Assembly: GCF_000722635.1 (NCBI RefSeq)
Contig: NZ_JOKH01000002.1
Location: 1,043,244 to 1,107,243 of the forward strand
Source: Endozoicomonas numazuensis
Lineage (GTDB): Bacteria > Pseudomonadota > Gammaproteobacteria > Pseudomonadales > Endozoicomonadaceae
Length of the DNA stretch: 64,000 nucleotides
Direction: 5' to 3'
Made by a program: the position numbers and the translations under genes. Positions 36,525 to 46,800 of the stretch are shown one piece after another. Every line of letters starts with the position of its first letter. Position 1 is the first letter of the stretch. The notes below the pieces were generated by a model. It saw nothing but the letters and a program-made list of their open reading frames with translations, was not told the origin of the DNA and ran no database searches.

Positions 36525-36881
36525 ATGTTTTGGCTGAGCATTCATAAAGTTCGGGGAGAGAGCATGTCTCCCCGCATCCCCGATAAAAGCTATGCCTTGA
36601 TTCTCAGTACCCGCATGGCTCATCGCCTTGGCTTTATGCTGCCAAAAGTCGGTGACACACTGGTCGTCGACCATGATCGTTTAGGTACAATTATCAAAAC
36701 AGTGGCAAAAATCGATCGTCTTGGTAGATTCTGGCTGAAAAGGGAAAATGACAGCAGCGTATCAATGCGTGAAATGGGTCCAATTCGACTGCGACAGGTG
36801 ATTGGCAAAGTAGTCTTCAACATTAAAGAAAATGGCTCTTCAGGGATAACTGTGGGTAAAAATGAACAGATTTTGAGATAA
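36525..36881 (+). CDS. sodX: NiSOD maturation protease (S26 signal peptidase-like)
   Basis: 118 residues, starting immediately after the sodN stop. It is predicted to cut the SodN propeptide and expose His1. The serine of the Ser-Lys dyad is in RGESMSPRIPD; the lysine lies in FWLKREND. The last 16 residues, from about position 103, are encoded by what looks like the left end of the downstream ISL3 element, so the original C-terminus has probably been replaced. The catalytic residues are all upstream of that point. Confidence 0.85.
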   Translation: MFWLSIHKVRGESMSPRIPDKSYALILSTRMAHRLGFMLPKVGDTLVVDHDRLGTIIKTVAKIDRLGRFWLKRENDSSVSMREMGPIRLRQVIGKVVFNIKENGSSGITVGKNEQILR

Positions 36882-38255
36882 AAGCATCAGTAGCAAACTT
36901 TTGATAGTTTTTTGTTGATGGACAAAAAAACAACAAAAGTGACCACTGATGCTGATTAAAACTATCCTCAATAAAGTTCATAAACTCAAGTCATTTGTTT
37001 ATCAAGATGTAAAGCTCGGCTTCTATCAAGGTTCTGAAGTATTCAATGTAACCGTTGTTCCACGAAAGAACAGTCACGCTATCTGCTCAGGATGCCAGAA
37101 GCCTGCTCCTGGCTATGATCATCTTGCTGAACGTCGCTTCGAGTTTATCCCTCTCTGGGGCATCAGGGTTTTCCTGCTCTACATAATGCGACGGGTGGAA
37201 TGCAATTCATGTGGTGTAAAGGTTGAACAGGTTCCATGGGCTGATGGCAAGAAGGAGCTGACCAAAGTTTACATGCAGTTCCTCGCACATTGGGCAAAAA
37301 AGTTATCGTGGAAAGAGGTTGCCAGTAGTTTCAGTACTTCATGGGAGAAAGTCTTTCATGCTGTTGAGTACGTTGTTGAATGGGGAAAGGCCCACCTACA
37401 CTCGATAACGTCAGGGCTATTGGCGTTGATGAGGTTGCCTACCAGACAGGCCATAAATACCTGACTGTCGTTTACCAGATTGATCGCGGTTGCACACGAT
37501 TATTGTGGGTTAGTCAGGAGCGTACAGAGGCTACGATTCGAAGCTTCTTCGCTTTCTTTGGTACGGAGCGTAGTCAGCGATTGGAGTATGTCTGCTCTGA
37601 TATGTGGAAGCCCTACGTAAAAGCCATCGCGGAATGTGCCAGTCAGGCACTGCACATCCTGGATCGCTTCCACATCGTGGCCATGTTGAACAAGGCTATT
37701 GATGAAGTCCGGGCATCTGAACATAAGCAGCTACAGGCCGATGGTTATGAGCCTGTTTTGAAAAAAACACGCTGGTGCCTACTCAAGCGCAAAGAAAACC
37801 TCACAGAGAAAGAAGAGATAAAGCTGAACACCGTGCTTCAGTACAACCTGAAAAGCGTCAGAGCCTACCTGCTCAGAGAAGAATTTCAGGCATTCTGGGA
37901 GTACATTTCACCACATTGGGCGGAAAAATATCTGGATCGTTCGTGTACAAGAGTCATGCGATCAAAGATAGAGCCGATGAAAAAAGTTGCTAAAACTGTT
38001 CGACGACACAAGCCTCTCATCCTGAACTGGTTCCGGGCAAAAAAGGCGTATTCCAGCGGCATTGTTGAGGGTCTTAATACCAAGATAAAACTCACTACGA
38101 GAAAATCATACGGATTCAGAACCTATAAATGCGCAGAAATCGCTTTATATCATGCACTCGGCAAGCTGCCTGAACCGGAAATGACCCACAGATTTTACTG
38201 ACGAGGCAAGAAAATAAACCAGCAAAGGCGGTTTCTATTCAGTCCTGAAAGAGTC
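36834..38255. mobile_element. ISL3-family insertion sequence
   Basis: The left end starts GGCTCTTCAGGGATAAC within the sodX 3' end; the right end, read inwards, is GACTCTTTCAGGACTGAATA ending at 38255. These imperfect ends match the GGCTCTT type of ISL3. About 1.42 kb. The expected 8-bp target duplication is not evident (AAGAAAAT versus AGAGACTA), so one border may be off by a few bases or the copy has rearranged. Confidence 0.7.
36949..38201 (+). pseudogene. ISL3-family transposase, frameshifted
   Basis: Two overlapping frames make up one transposase. The first (36949-37464) has the N-terminal zinc finger CSGCQKPAPGYDHLAERRF and CNSCGVKVEQVPW with a helix-turn-helix. The second (37380-38201) carries the catalytic core: IGVDEVAYQTGHKYLTVVY, CSDMWKPYVKA and SSGIVEGLNTKIKLTTRKS. 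The frame changes near 37380-37400, where WGKAHLH becomes GKGPPTL. Intact ISL3 transposases are about 400-430 residues in one frame. A programmed shift is not usual for ISL3, so I read it as inactivation. Confidence 0.8.
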
Positions 38256-38260
38256 AGAGA

Positions 38261-39042
38261 CTAGCTTTCAATATCCGCATCTATATCTTTCTCAGACTTC
38301 AACTCTACAGCTGGTCGTTCAGCGCTTTCCAACCTCGACTCCAGACGGATCACACTGTAAACCTCATCCTGACTGAAGGCTCGGGGTAACCATACTTTCA
38401 TGGTCGGGTATTCTTCTGCATAGAAGACTGAGGGCACCCAGGCATCCACTATCAGGCAATCCTCTCCCCATTCGTCCTGAGCTTTCAGGTCACTGCCTTT
38501 CTCTCGATTCATGACAACATAGGCATGGCTGTATCTTTTATCTTCAAAACTGGAGAACTGATGAATCAACTCCAGAGGAAACATTTCTTTTTTATAGAGT
38601 GTAAGGAAGGTGGTTTCTGCCAAAGCAGAACAATTCCCGTACGGACAAACCTTGTTCAACTGCTCCGTCATAAAGATTTTTCGTAGTCGGGCCGAAGCTG
38701 GTATCTGGTGTTTCTCACACTGATAGTGACCGCTCAGCCAGGCAACGTGCTTGCTGACAAAAATCTCCCTTTTTCTGAACAGCTGCCACTCTTCAAACTC
38801 CAGATAGCGACCAAAGTTATCCTTTATGCCTGCAGTTGCAGTCTTTCTGACTCAACCGGAGCCTTCAGCGTACTGATCTGATTCAGATTGCTGCTGCCAA
38901 TAATCTGCTTTCTCGCAACAGGCTGCCCCCTTTGAGCTGAAACAGTCTGGATGATGCTTTTGATAGAGAAGTGGGTAAGGAGCGGATGCCAGCCCGAACC
39001 CCTGAGACTGCAGTAAGCATTTTTTATCTTCCTGAATGCCAA
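38261..39042 (-). pseudogene. Cysteine-protease-like effector gene, frameshifted
   Basis: The C-terminal frame (from about 38840 down to 38261, with ATG only at 38671) has a possible Cys-His-Asp triad: PYGNCSALAE, YSHAYVVMN and DCLIVDAWVP, with 35 and 27 residues between them. That spacing is like the papain-like folds of bacterial effectors and deamidases. The upstream text GRYLEFEEWQLFRKREIF runs in the same frame but has no start codon before a TGA. The N-terminal frame 39042-38824 ends LKAPVESERLQLQA and is one base out. I infer a frameshift near 38825-38840. If translated from 38671 it would lack the N-terminal third. Confidence 0.5.
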
Positions 39043-39157
39043 AACAGGTTAGAAAAGTTCTAGCTACCTCCTACATAGCCACTTTCCAGCCAAAACATCA
39101 GGTGGAATCTGCCTGTGCTATCTTGATATTCTTTACACTCGCATAGGTCAACCGACC

Positions 39158-40816
39158 ATGACCCAGCTAAGAACAATAATTCCGCTTTCTAAGACCTCTA
39201 TTAAACTGAGCTTCCTGTTCTTCAACTTGCAACTGACAGCACTTCCATTCCTAGCTCAGGCCGCAGAAATTCCAAAAGGTGTGAAGCTCGCAGAACAACA
39301 GACACTCAAGCGTGCTTTGAGAGGTGACCCGGAATCCCTGGACCCTCATCTGGCTATAGGGACACCGGAAGATCATGTCACCCGGGAATTGTTTGAAGGG
39401 CTGGTGACTCAGGATCTACAGGGCAATATTATTCCTGGTCAGGCCGAATCCTGGGAAACATCCAGAGATGGCACTGTCTGGACATTTACCCTGCGTAAAG
39501 GTCTGCGCTGGTCCAATGGTAAACCACTGACCGCAGAAGATTTTGAATACAGCTTTAAGCGATTGGCCAACCCTGAAACAGCATCACCTTATGCCTGGTA
39601 CTTGGCCGCCATGGGAGTGAAAAATGCCGATGAAATTACCAAGGGTAAAAAGCCGGTCTCCACTCTTGGCGTTAAGGCAGGCCCGGGGAATACTCTGACT
39701 CTGGAACTGAACCGGCCGGCACCTTACCTGCTCGCCATGCTGACCCATCGCTCCATGAATCCTGTACCCCGAGCTGCAATCGAAGCTCATGGTCGAGATT
39801 GGGTAGCATCGGGCAAGATTGTGAATAATGGGCCATTCAATCTGGTGAAGCGAATCATCAGGGAACAAATCGTATTAAATCAGAACTCCAATTACTGGAA
39901 TCATAAAAACACCGTCCTGACCGAGATCACCTTCCTGCCTATTGAATCTGAAACTGCCGCACTCAACAGATACCGTGCGGGTGAACTGGATATGGTGTCC
40001 AGTGTTCCCACGACTCATTATAAAAAGCTGATTAATGAGATGCCTGAACAGCTCAAAACCAGTTCCAGCCTGGCCACTTACTATCTGACGTTTAATACTC
40101 GGGAAAAGCCGTTTAACGATGTCAGGGTCAGGAAAGCCCTGTCCTACGTTCTGCATAGAGAAAAGATTACCGACAATATTCTGGGACAGGGGCAAAAAAC
40201 CGCTTATACCTTTACACCGGAAACCGTAACGGGCTTCACCGCACCCGAGCCGGATTACAAGAAAATGTCCCCACAGGAAAGGCAGGCTTCAGCCAGCAAG
40301 CTCCTTAAAGAAGCAGGTTACAGTAAAGATAACCCGCTGACGTTTACCTATATCTACAACGCTACAGACAGCAACAAGCATATTGCTGTAGCTATTCAGG
40401 AAATGTGGCAAAAGCAACTACCGGTTAAAGTTGAACTGGAAAACCTTGAATGGTCGACTTATCTGCAAAGAAAACTGGACGGCCAATACCAGGTAGCCAG
40501 AGCGCTCTGGGGGGGCGATTATGACGATGCGATCACCATGCTGGATGTTCATACACCTGAGCACGGTAACAACAGCAGTTTCTATAACAGTAAGCGCTAC
40601 AATCAACTGTTGGACCAGGCTCGTCAGACTCTGGATCGAGAAGAAAGAAACCGTATTTACGCTGAAGCAGAACTGGTGCTGGCTTCAGACATGCCCATTG
40701 CCCCGATTTACTGGAACAGCTTGAACTATCTGATCAAGCCAGATCTTCGAGGCATCAGCTATGACAATCCGGAAGGTAGAATTTATTCCAGAGATATTTA
40801 CAAGGTTGCACAATAG
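39158..40816 (+). CDS. oppA: Oligopeptide ABC transporter substrate-binding protein
   Basis: 552 residues of the OppA/MppA group. A Sec signal peptide (LSFLFFNLQLTALPFLAQAA) precedes the mature protein. Family motifs: GDPESLDPHLAIGTPE at the start of the mature part, LRKGLRWSNGKPLTAEDFEY, and the C-terminal NRIYAEAELVLASDMPIAPI. It binds peptides in the periplasm and passes them to OppBCDF. No permease or ATPase gene is nearby, so it is an orphan that must use components encoded elsewhere. Confidence 0.88.
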   Translation: MTQLRTIIPLSKTSIKLSFLFFNLQLTALPFLAQAAEIPKGVKLAEQQTLKRALRGDPESLDPHLAIGTPEDHVTRELFEGLVTQDLQGNIIPGQAESWETSRDGTVWTFTLRKGLRWSNGKPLTAEDFEYSFKRLANPETASPYAWYLAAMGVKNADEITKGKKPVSTLGVKAGPGNTLTLELNRPAPYLLAMLTHRSMNPVPRAAIEAHGRDWVASGKIVNNGPFNLVKRIIREQIVLNQNSNYWNHKNTVLTEITFLPIESETAALNRYRAGELDMVSSVPTTHYKKLINEMPEQLKTSSSLATYYLTFNTREKPFNDVRVRKALSYVLHREKITDNILGQGQKTAYTFTPETVTGFTAPEPDYKKMSPQERQASASKLLKEAGYSKDNPLTFTYIYNATDSNKHIAVAIQEMWQKQLPVKVELENLEWSTYLQRKLDGQYQVARALWGGDYDDAITMLDVHTPEHGNNSSFYNSKRYNQLLDQARQTLDREERNRIYAEAELVLASDMPIAPIYWNSLNYLIKPDLRGISYDNPEGRIYSRDIYKVAQ

Positions 40817-41238
40817 ATAGGGATACGTGGCTCTTTAACCACTGAACAAAGAGCCATCCTTAAAACATTAATTATCAAACATTCACAACTTAAAGCATAA
40901 AAAACATTTTTCTCAGAAAATCACTCATCTAAAAGTCACTTCCTTAAAACTAAAAAAGCATAGCCGTATACTTTAAGACGCCTCTCAAGAATACTCCTAA
41001 CTTATTGTTATAATTAAATTAATTTTATAAAAAAGAAAATAACATCTTACCTTTTTCTTTGTTACGAGAATCTGTTTCAACACCACTATTCACGAAATAA
41101 ATAACAAAGATAAAAATAACAGGATTGTCACAAACATTAACAAATCACAGAATGCAGTCACCGAGTCGGCAAGACTCCAACAATAAAAGCCGGTCATCAA
41201 ATCGTGTTGATGACATCGCGAAAACGGAAGGACTGATC
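40817..41238. other. AT-rich leader upstream of isocitrate lyase
   Basis: 422 bp, strongly AT-rich. It holds A-rich tracts (AAATAACAAAG and GATAAAAATAACAGG near 41094-41123) that include AAnAAnAA matches. A TTG-started frame runs from 41125 into aceA but does not resemble the family. No convincing promoter or structured RNA. Confidence 0.4.
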
Positions 41239-42834
41239 ATGTCAAACTACCTGAATGATATTGACGCAATCGCTTCACTAAAAGCTGCTCAGGGTTCTTC
41301 CTGGGAAGCGATCAATCCAGAATACGCCGCTCGCATGAAAGCGCAGAATCGCTTCAAAACCGGTCTGGATATTGCCCGCTACACCGCCAAGATTATGCGC
41401 GAAGACATGGCGGCTTACGACGCTGACACTGCAAAATACACCCAGTCTCTGGGCTGCTGGCACGGATTCATCGGTCAGCAGAAGATGATCTCCATCAAAA
41501 AACACTTTAACAGCACTGACCGTCGTTACCTGTACCTGTCAGGCTGGATGGTTGCTGCATTACGCTCCGAGTTTGGCCCACTGCCTGATCAGTCTATGCA
41601 TGAGAAAACCTCAGTAGCTGGCCTGATTGAAGAACTCTACACATTCCTGCGACAGGCCGATGCCCGCGAGCTGGGTGGCCTGTTCCGGGACATGGATTCT
41701 GCTCGAAAAGCCGGTGAAACTTCTAAAGAAGCCGATCTTCAGAGCCAGATCGAAAATCACCAGACACACATTGTTCCTATCATTGCTGACATTGATGCCG
41801 GTTTCGGTAATGCAGAAGCCACCTATCTGCTCGCAAAGAAGATGATTGAAGCCGGTGCCTGCTGCATACAGCTGGAAAACCAAGTATCTGATGAGAAACA
41901 ATGTGGTCACCAGGATGGCAAAGTAACAGTGCCTCACGAAGACTTCCTCGCCAAGATTCGTGCTGTACGCTATGCCTTCCTTGAACTGGGCGTAGACGAC
42001 GGAGTCATCGTTGCTCGTACTGACTCCCTGGGTGCTGGCCTGACCAAACAACTGGCTGTAACCCAGCAGCCTGGTGACCTGGGTGACCAGTACAACAGCT
42101 TCCTGGATGTTGAAGAAATCACTCAGGAGAACATGAGCAACGGCGACGTGATCATCAACCGTAACGGCAAGCTGGTTCGCCCCAAGCGCCTGCCTAGCAA
42201 TTTGTTCCAGTTCCGACAGGGCACCGGAGTTGACCGTGTAGTTCTGGACTGCATCACTTCCCTGCAGAACGGCGCTGACCTGCTGTGGATTGAGACAGAG
42301 AAACCCCATGTTGGCCAAATTGCCGAGATGGTCAACAAGATCCGTGAAACCTGCCCGAACGCTAAGCTGGTTTATAACAACTCACCGTCTTTCAACTGGA
42401 CTCTGAACTTCCGTCAGCAAGTATTTGATGCCTGGAGCGAAGAAGGCAAAGATGTATCTGCCTTTGATCGTGCTCAGCTGATGAGCGCAGAATACGACGA
42501 AACTGAGCTCGCTCAAATCGCCGACGAAAAGATCAGAACTTTCCAGGCTGACGCTGCCCGTGAAGCGGGCATCTTCCATCACTTGATCACTCTGCCTACT
42601 TACCATACGGCAGCACTGTCTACCGACAACCTGGCTAAAGAATACTTCGGTGACCAGGGTATGCTGGGCTACGTAGCGAATGTTCAGCGTAAGGAAATTC
42701 GCCAGGGTATAGCCTGTGTGAAGCATCAGAACATGGCAGGGTCCGACATGGGTGATGACCATAAAGAATACTTCTCTGGTGACGCGGCTCTGAAAGCAGC
42801 CGGTGACGACAATACGATGAACCAGTTCGGATAA
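41239..42834 (+). CDS. aceA: Isocitrate lyase (long form)
   Basis: 531 residues from ATG 41239 behind GGAAGGA. It splits isocitrate into glyoxylate and succinate, the first step of the glyoxylate bypass, needed when fatty acids, terpenes or acetate are the carbon source. The catalytic motif is SDEKQCGHQDGKVTVPHEDF, in which the Cys is the acid catalyst. Metal and substrate sites include ADIDAGFG and VARTDSLGAG. The size and KQCGH text match the long Pseudomonas-type enzyme rather than the 430-residue E. coli form. No malate synthase gene is adjacent. Confidence 0.95.
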   Translation: MSNYLNDIDAIASLKAAQGSSWEAINPEYAARMKAQNRFKTGLDIARYTAKIMREDMAAYDADTAKYTQSLGCWHGFIGQQKMISIKKHFNSTDRRYLYLSGWMVAALRSEFGPLPDQSMHEKTSVAGLIEELYTFLRQADARELGGLFRDMDSARKAGETSKEADLQSQIENHQTHIVPIIADIDAGFGNAEATYLLAKKMIEAGACCIQLENQVSDEKQCGHQDGKVTVPHEDFLAKIRAVRYAFLELGVDDGVIVARTDSLGAGLTKQLAVTQQPGDLGDQYNSFLDVEEITQENMSNGDVIINRNGKLVRPKRLPSNLFQFRQGTGVDRVVLDCITSLQNGADLLWIETEKPHVGQIAEMVNKIRETCPNAKLVYNNSPSFNWTLNFRQQVFDAWSEEGKDVSAFDRAQLMSAEYDETELAQIADEKIRTFQADAAREAGIFHHLITLPTYHTAALSTDNLAKEYFGDQGMLGYVANVQRKEIRQGIACVKHQNMAGSDMGDDHKEYFSGDAALKAAGDDNTMNQFG

Positions 42835-42850
42835 AGTTCGCCTCTCCCCG

Positions 42851-42910
42851 CGTGACAGCATTTTGCCTGCCGTCTTTTCCATCAGGAATTGAGGCAAAAT
42901 GTCTCTCACG
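42851..42910. terminator. Long hairpin after aceA
   Basis: CGTGACAGCATTTTGCCT (42851-42868) pairs with AGGCAAAATGTCTCTCACG (42892-42910) with one mismatch and one bulge. A smaller hairpin AGGGCG / CGCCCT follows at 42920-42940. Neither has a T-tract, so the role could be mRNA-end protection. Confidence 0.55.
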
Positions 42911-43295
42911 CACCATTGCAGGGCGATAAATCACCGCCCTAACTCATTCTGACTAAGCAAAGCCTTGATTCATTGAGTAGACTTACCATCGACTGAAGCC
43001 AAATAGTGCCTGCACACCTCGAAGACTGAAACCAAAACTTAACACAAGTTACCAAATACTCACTCTTAAAAATCCACACAATCGATAATTTATTCACTAT
43101 TAAGAATAAATAGTCAAAAACACCCATTCATAAATCACTCAAAACAATCTTCATATATTGACAGAGAACCTAACATGCCAACACGTACAAACCGAAAACC
43201 AAAAATATTTGCACACGTAATCCATACTGCCTAGGTAGTTAGTTACCCTTTTCACTTAAAATCACATACTATACGTGACCAGCACTCGAGTCAGA

Positions 43296-43344
43296 GTGCC
43301 TCTCAGGGATGAAGTCCGGATAAAACCGGATATCAGAGGCCCAC
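43296..43344 (+). promoter_or_regulatory. Nested hairpin in the pntA leader
   Basis: Outer stem GCCTCT (43298-43303) / AGAGGC (43335-43340), inner stem TCCGG-ATAAAA-CCGGA (43315-43330). GTG and CAC on either side may extend the outer stem. It may be a structured 5' leader element for the transhydrogenase. I do not recognise it as a known riboswitch. Confidence 0.4.
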
Positions 43345-43487
43345 GTAATGCCCATAGCAATTAGGGAAAGCAGGACAGGGTCAGAAAAAACACAGTGTTT
43401 TGACAAGCGTTGACTGCCGTATCGACAGACAGCCTTGAGCCATTGTCGTGCTCCATTCTGGTGCGATGAAAAACGACAACGACAGCC

Positions 43488-43532
43488 ATGAGCCGGGAGT
43501 GCATGAGCCGGTTGTGCATGAGCCGGGAATGC
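43488..43532 (+). repeat. 15-bp repeat, three copies, upstream of pntA
   Basis: CATGAGCCGGGAGTG, CATGAGCCGGTTGTG and CATGAGCCGGGAATG lie head to tail about 70 bp before the pntA start. Confidence 0.9.
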
Positions 43533-43600
43533 AAGTGCACAGCTGCTGGTCGACAGCCTGCGTTTGTCAGAACATTTTATAGCTACACTAGGTGACTGAT

Positions 43601-45133
43601 ATGCGGATAGGGATCCCTGGAGAGATTCAGGACAACGAAAACCGGGTAGCCGCTACGCCTGATACGGTAGGCAAGCTACAGAAGCTCGGTTATGACATCA
43701 TCATTGAGAGCGGAGCAGGTATTAAAGCCAGCTTTGATGATGCAGCTTTTGAAGAGGCTGGTGCTCAAATCGCAGAACGCTCAGAAGTCTGGGGTTCCGA
43801 TATCGTCCTGAAAGTGAACGCACCAACAGACGACGAAATAGCCCTATTAAAAGACGGCGCCAGCATCGCCAGCTTTATCTGGCCCGGCCAGAATGAAGAG
43901 CTCATGAATAAGCTCAGCCAACGCAACATCAACGTGCTGGCATTGGACAGTGTGCCCCGCTTGTCCCGCTCCCAATCACTGGATGCGCTCAGCTCCATGG
44001 CCAACATAGGTGGCTATCGTGCTGTGGTTGAAGCTTCTCATCATTTTGGTCGCTTCTTTAATGGCCAGATTACCGCTGCAGGCAAAATCCCACCCGCAAA
44101 GGTCATGGTTATCGGTGCTGGTGTTGCTGGTCTGGCTGCACTGGGCGCTGCTGGCAGCATGGGTGCTATCGTTCGCGCTTTTGATACCCGTCCAGAGGTT
44201 AAGGAACAGGTAGAAAGCATGGGCGCCGAGTTCCTGGAACTCGACTATGAAGAAGAACAGGATTCTTCGGATGGTTACGCCAAGGAAATGAGCCAGGCCT
44301 TTATTGATGCCGAAATGGCTCTGTTCATGGAGCAGGCCAAAGAAGTTGATATTATTATCACCACTGCTCTGATTCCGGGCCGCCCTGCCCCCAAACTGAT
44401 ACTGGAAGACATGGTCAAGGCCATGAAACCAGGCAGCGTTATTGTCGATCTGGCTGCCCAGACCGGTGGTAACTGTGAGTGTACAGAAAAAGATAAAGTT
44501 GTCGTCAAACACGGTGTCACCGTCATTGGCTATACCGATCTGCCAAGCCGACTGCCTACCCAATCCTCTCAGTTATACGGCACCAACCTGGTGAATATGC
44601 TGAAGCTGATGACGCCGGAAAAAGACGGCAACCTGGTCATCGACTTTGAAGACGAAGTCGTTCGGGGTCTTACCGTCGTTAAAGAAGGTAACATCACCTG
44701 GCCACCACCTCCAGTCAAGGTCAGCGCAGCACCTGCAGCCAAGCCTGCTCCCACTGCCGCACCGGCTGTTGAGGAAAAACCATCACGCCCATGGCTGAAA
44801 CCTGCGCTACTAGCAGCTGGAGCACTGATTTTCGGATTTGTGGCTAACTCTGCTCCTGCTGACTTTCTAGAGCACTTCACAGTCTTCGTACTGTCTTCCA
44901 TTGTTGGTTACTACGTCATCTGGAATGTTAAATCAGCATTGCACACACCACTGATGAGTGTCACCAATGCCATTAGCGGCATTATCGTGATTGGTGCGCT
45001 GACGCAAATGGGCAGTGACAATAATATTATTCTGGCATTGTCGGGTATTGCTCTGATCGTCGCCATGATCAATATCGTCGGTGGATTCGCTGTAACCCAG
45101 CGGATGCTGAAAATGTTCATCCGGGATAACTAA
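43601..45133 (+). CDS. pntA: NAD(P) transhydrogenase subunit alpha
   Basis: 510 residues from ATG 43601, matching the E. coli length and start (MRIGIPGE); the GTG at 43592 is rejected. With PntB it moves hydride from NADH to NADP+ driven by the proton gradient. The NAD-binding dI domain has [20 protein letters not shown] and the RQD-loop region. An Ala/Pro-rich linker (about 375-400) leads to three or four transmembrane helices at the C-terminus. pntB follows after 20 bp. NADPH from this complex can feed the glutathione reductase encoded upstream. Confidence 0.95.
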   Translation: MRIGIPGEIQDNENRVAATPDTVGKLQKLGYDIIIESGAGIKASFDDAAFEEAGAQIAERSEVWGSDIVLKVNAPTDDEIALLKDGASIASFIWPGQNEELMNKLSQRNINVLALDSVPRLSRSQSLDALSSMANIGGYRAVVEASHHFGRFFNGQITAAGKIPPAKVMVIGAGVAGLAALGAAGSMGAIVRAFDTRPEVKEQVESMGAEFLELDYEEEQDSSDGYAKEMSQAFIDAEMALFMEQAKEVDIIITTALIPGRPAPKLILEDMVKAMKPGSVIVDLAAQTGGNCECTEKDKVVVKHGVTVIGYTDLPSRLPTQSSQLYGTNLVNMLKLMTPEKDGNLVIDFEDEVVRGLTVVKEGNITWPPPPVKVSAAPAAKPAPTAAPAVEEKPSRPWLKPALLAAGALIFGFVANSAPADFLEHFTVFVLSSIVGYYVIWNVKSALHTPLMSVTNAISGIIVIGALTQMGSDNNIILALSGIALIVAMINIVGGFAVTQRMLKMFIRDN

Positions 45134-45153
45134 ACACAGCGGGAGTTACAGGA

Positions 45154-46554
45154 ATGTCTCAAGGATTATTAGTATCCGCTTACCTGATAGCAGCGCTGCT
45201 GTTTGTCATGAGTCTCGCGGGCCTGAGCCGTCAAGAATCAGCCAAGAGTGGTAGCCTCTATGGCATGGTCGGCATGGTCATTGCCGTCTTAGCTACCCTG
45301 GGTTATGCCCATCTGGAAGGCTTTACTCTGGTCACCATTCTAATGATGGCTGGCGCAGGTATTGGTCTTTTTCTGGCGAAAAAGGTCGAAATGACCGAGA
45401 TGCCCCAACTGGTGGCCGTCCTCAACGGATTCGGTGGCCTGGCAGCGGTTCTGATCGGTTTTTCCAGCGCTATTGAAGCATCTGAGTCATTGGCACAAGC
45501 GGCTTCCAGTCTTTTGTCGTCTACTGACCGAATGATTCACAGCATTGAAATCTTCATTGGAATCATTATCGGTGCCATCACTTTCAGTGGCTCTATTGTT
45601 GCCTGTCTGAAACTGCATGGAAAAATCAGCAGTCGCCCTGCCTCTCTTCCCGGTGGTCACTGGACGAATCTGGCAGTGATTGCCCTGGCCATTCTTATGG
45701 GCATCGTTTTTGTCCAGCAGGACAGCCTGCTTGCGCTGATCATCATGACGGCTCTGGCCTTCCTGTTCGGCATTACCCTGGTTATGGGTATTGGTGGTGC
45801 AGATATGCCGGTGGTTGTTTCCATGTTGAATGCTTATTCCGGTATCGCCGCTGCAGCAACGGGTTTCATGCTGGGTAACAACCTGTTGATTATCACTGGC
45901 GCCATGGTGGGTTCTTCCGGAGCCATTCTCTCCTACCTGATGTGTACTGCCATGAACCGCTCTTTTATTTCCGTTATCCTGGGTGGATTCGGTACTGAAG
46001 GTGGAACCGTTGCAGAAGGCACAGAGGAAGGTGAGTACACCGAAGTGAATGTCGAGGAAGTGGCTGACATGCTCAAAAACGCTTCCAGTGTCATCATCAC
46101 TCCCGGTTACGGTATGGCCGTTGCCCAGGCTCAGCACCCTCTGAGAGAACTGGTTAACAAACTGCGCGCCCAGAATATCAAAGTACGTTTTGGTATTCAC
46201 CCGGTTGCAGGGCGTCTGCCTGGTCACATGAACGTACTACTGGCCGAAGCCAAAGTACCCTATGACATCGTTGAAGAAATGGATGAACTCAATGATGACT
46301 TCACCGACACTGATGTAGTTCTGGTTATCGGCGCCAACGACACCGTAAACCCTGCGGCATCAGAAGATCCGGGTAGCCCGATTGCTGGCATGCCGGTACT
46401 GCGTGTATGGGAAGCGGAAAGAGTCGTGGTATTCAAACGCTCCATGGCAACCGGCTATGCTGGCGTTCAGAACCCTCTCTTCTTCAAAGACAATGCTAGT
46501 ATGCTTTTTGGTGATGCCCACGGCACCGTTGAAGGCATTTTGAAGCAGTTTTGA
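45154..46554 (+). CDS. pntB: NAD(P) transhydrogenase subunit beta
   Basis: 466 residues. The first 270 form about eight or nine transmembrane helices of the proton channel. The rest is the NADP-binding dIII domain, with [39 protein letters not shown] and [14 protein letters not shown]. Length matches E. coli PntB (462). It ends the two-gene operon, and a hairpin follows at 46640-46674. Confidence 0.95.
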   Translation: MSQGLLVSAYLIAALLFVMSLAGLSRQESAKSGSLYGMVGMVIAVLATLGYAHLEGFTLVTILMMAGAGIGLFLAKKVEMTEMPQLVAVLNGFGGLAAVLIGFSSAIEASESLAQAASSLLSSTDRMIHSIEIFIGIIIGAITFSGSIVACLKLHGKISSRPASLPGGHWTNLAVIALAILMGIVFVQQDSLLALIIMTALAFLFGITLVMGIGGADMPVVVSMLNAYSGIAAAATGFMLGNNLLIITGAMVGSSGAILSYLMCTAMNRSFISVILGGFGTEGGTVAEGTEEGEYTEVNVEEVADMLKNASSVIITPGYGMAVAQAQHPLRELVNKLRAQNIKVRFGIHPVAGRLPGHMNVLLAEAKVPYDIVEEMDELNDDFTDTDVVLVIGANDTVNPAASEDPGSPIAGMPVLRVWEAERVVVFKRSMATGYAGVQNPLFFKDNASMLFGDAHGTVEGILKQF

Positions 46555-46639
46555 TCTAAACCGCGCTTATGTAGAAACCGCTATTTAATGGTTTTAGTTG
46601 GGTGCACTTTAGAAATTGAAAATAGGTGTCAGAGTCGAA

Positions 46640-46674
46640 TAATTAAGCAGGGTATTTGCTTCCCTGCTTAATTA
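46640..46674. terminator. Perfect 13-bp hairpin between pntB and hcp
   Basis: TAATTAAGCAGGG pairs exactly with CCCTGCTTAATTA across a nine-base loop. The T-tract is weak, but the A/T base of the stem would give a short U run on either strand. Confidence 0.6.
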
Positions 46675-46800
46675 CTATTTGCTTTAATGCCTTCAGCATA
46701 CGGAGAAATCAGCAGAACAAACCTCTTTTGATTTCGAAGTCTGTCATGAATGCAGGTAAGGCATTCAGGAATAACAAGACCAAGAAAGAGGATTTCATTC

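Larger units (their letters stand above)
42911..43600. other. Leader region of pntAB
   Basis: 690 bp with no gene. It contains a nested hairpin (43296-43344) and a threefold 15-bp repeat (43488-43532), listed separately. The first 350 bp are AT-rich and show nothing else. Confidence 0.5.

Noticed and set aside
41125..41238. N-terminal extension of isocitrate lyase from TTG 41125
   Set aside because: The extra residues do not resemble the family, and ATG 41239 has a strong ribosome site.
43296..43344. Leader hairpin as a known NAD- or SAM-type riboswitch
   Set aside because: I could not match its loops to the conserved cores of those classes.
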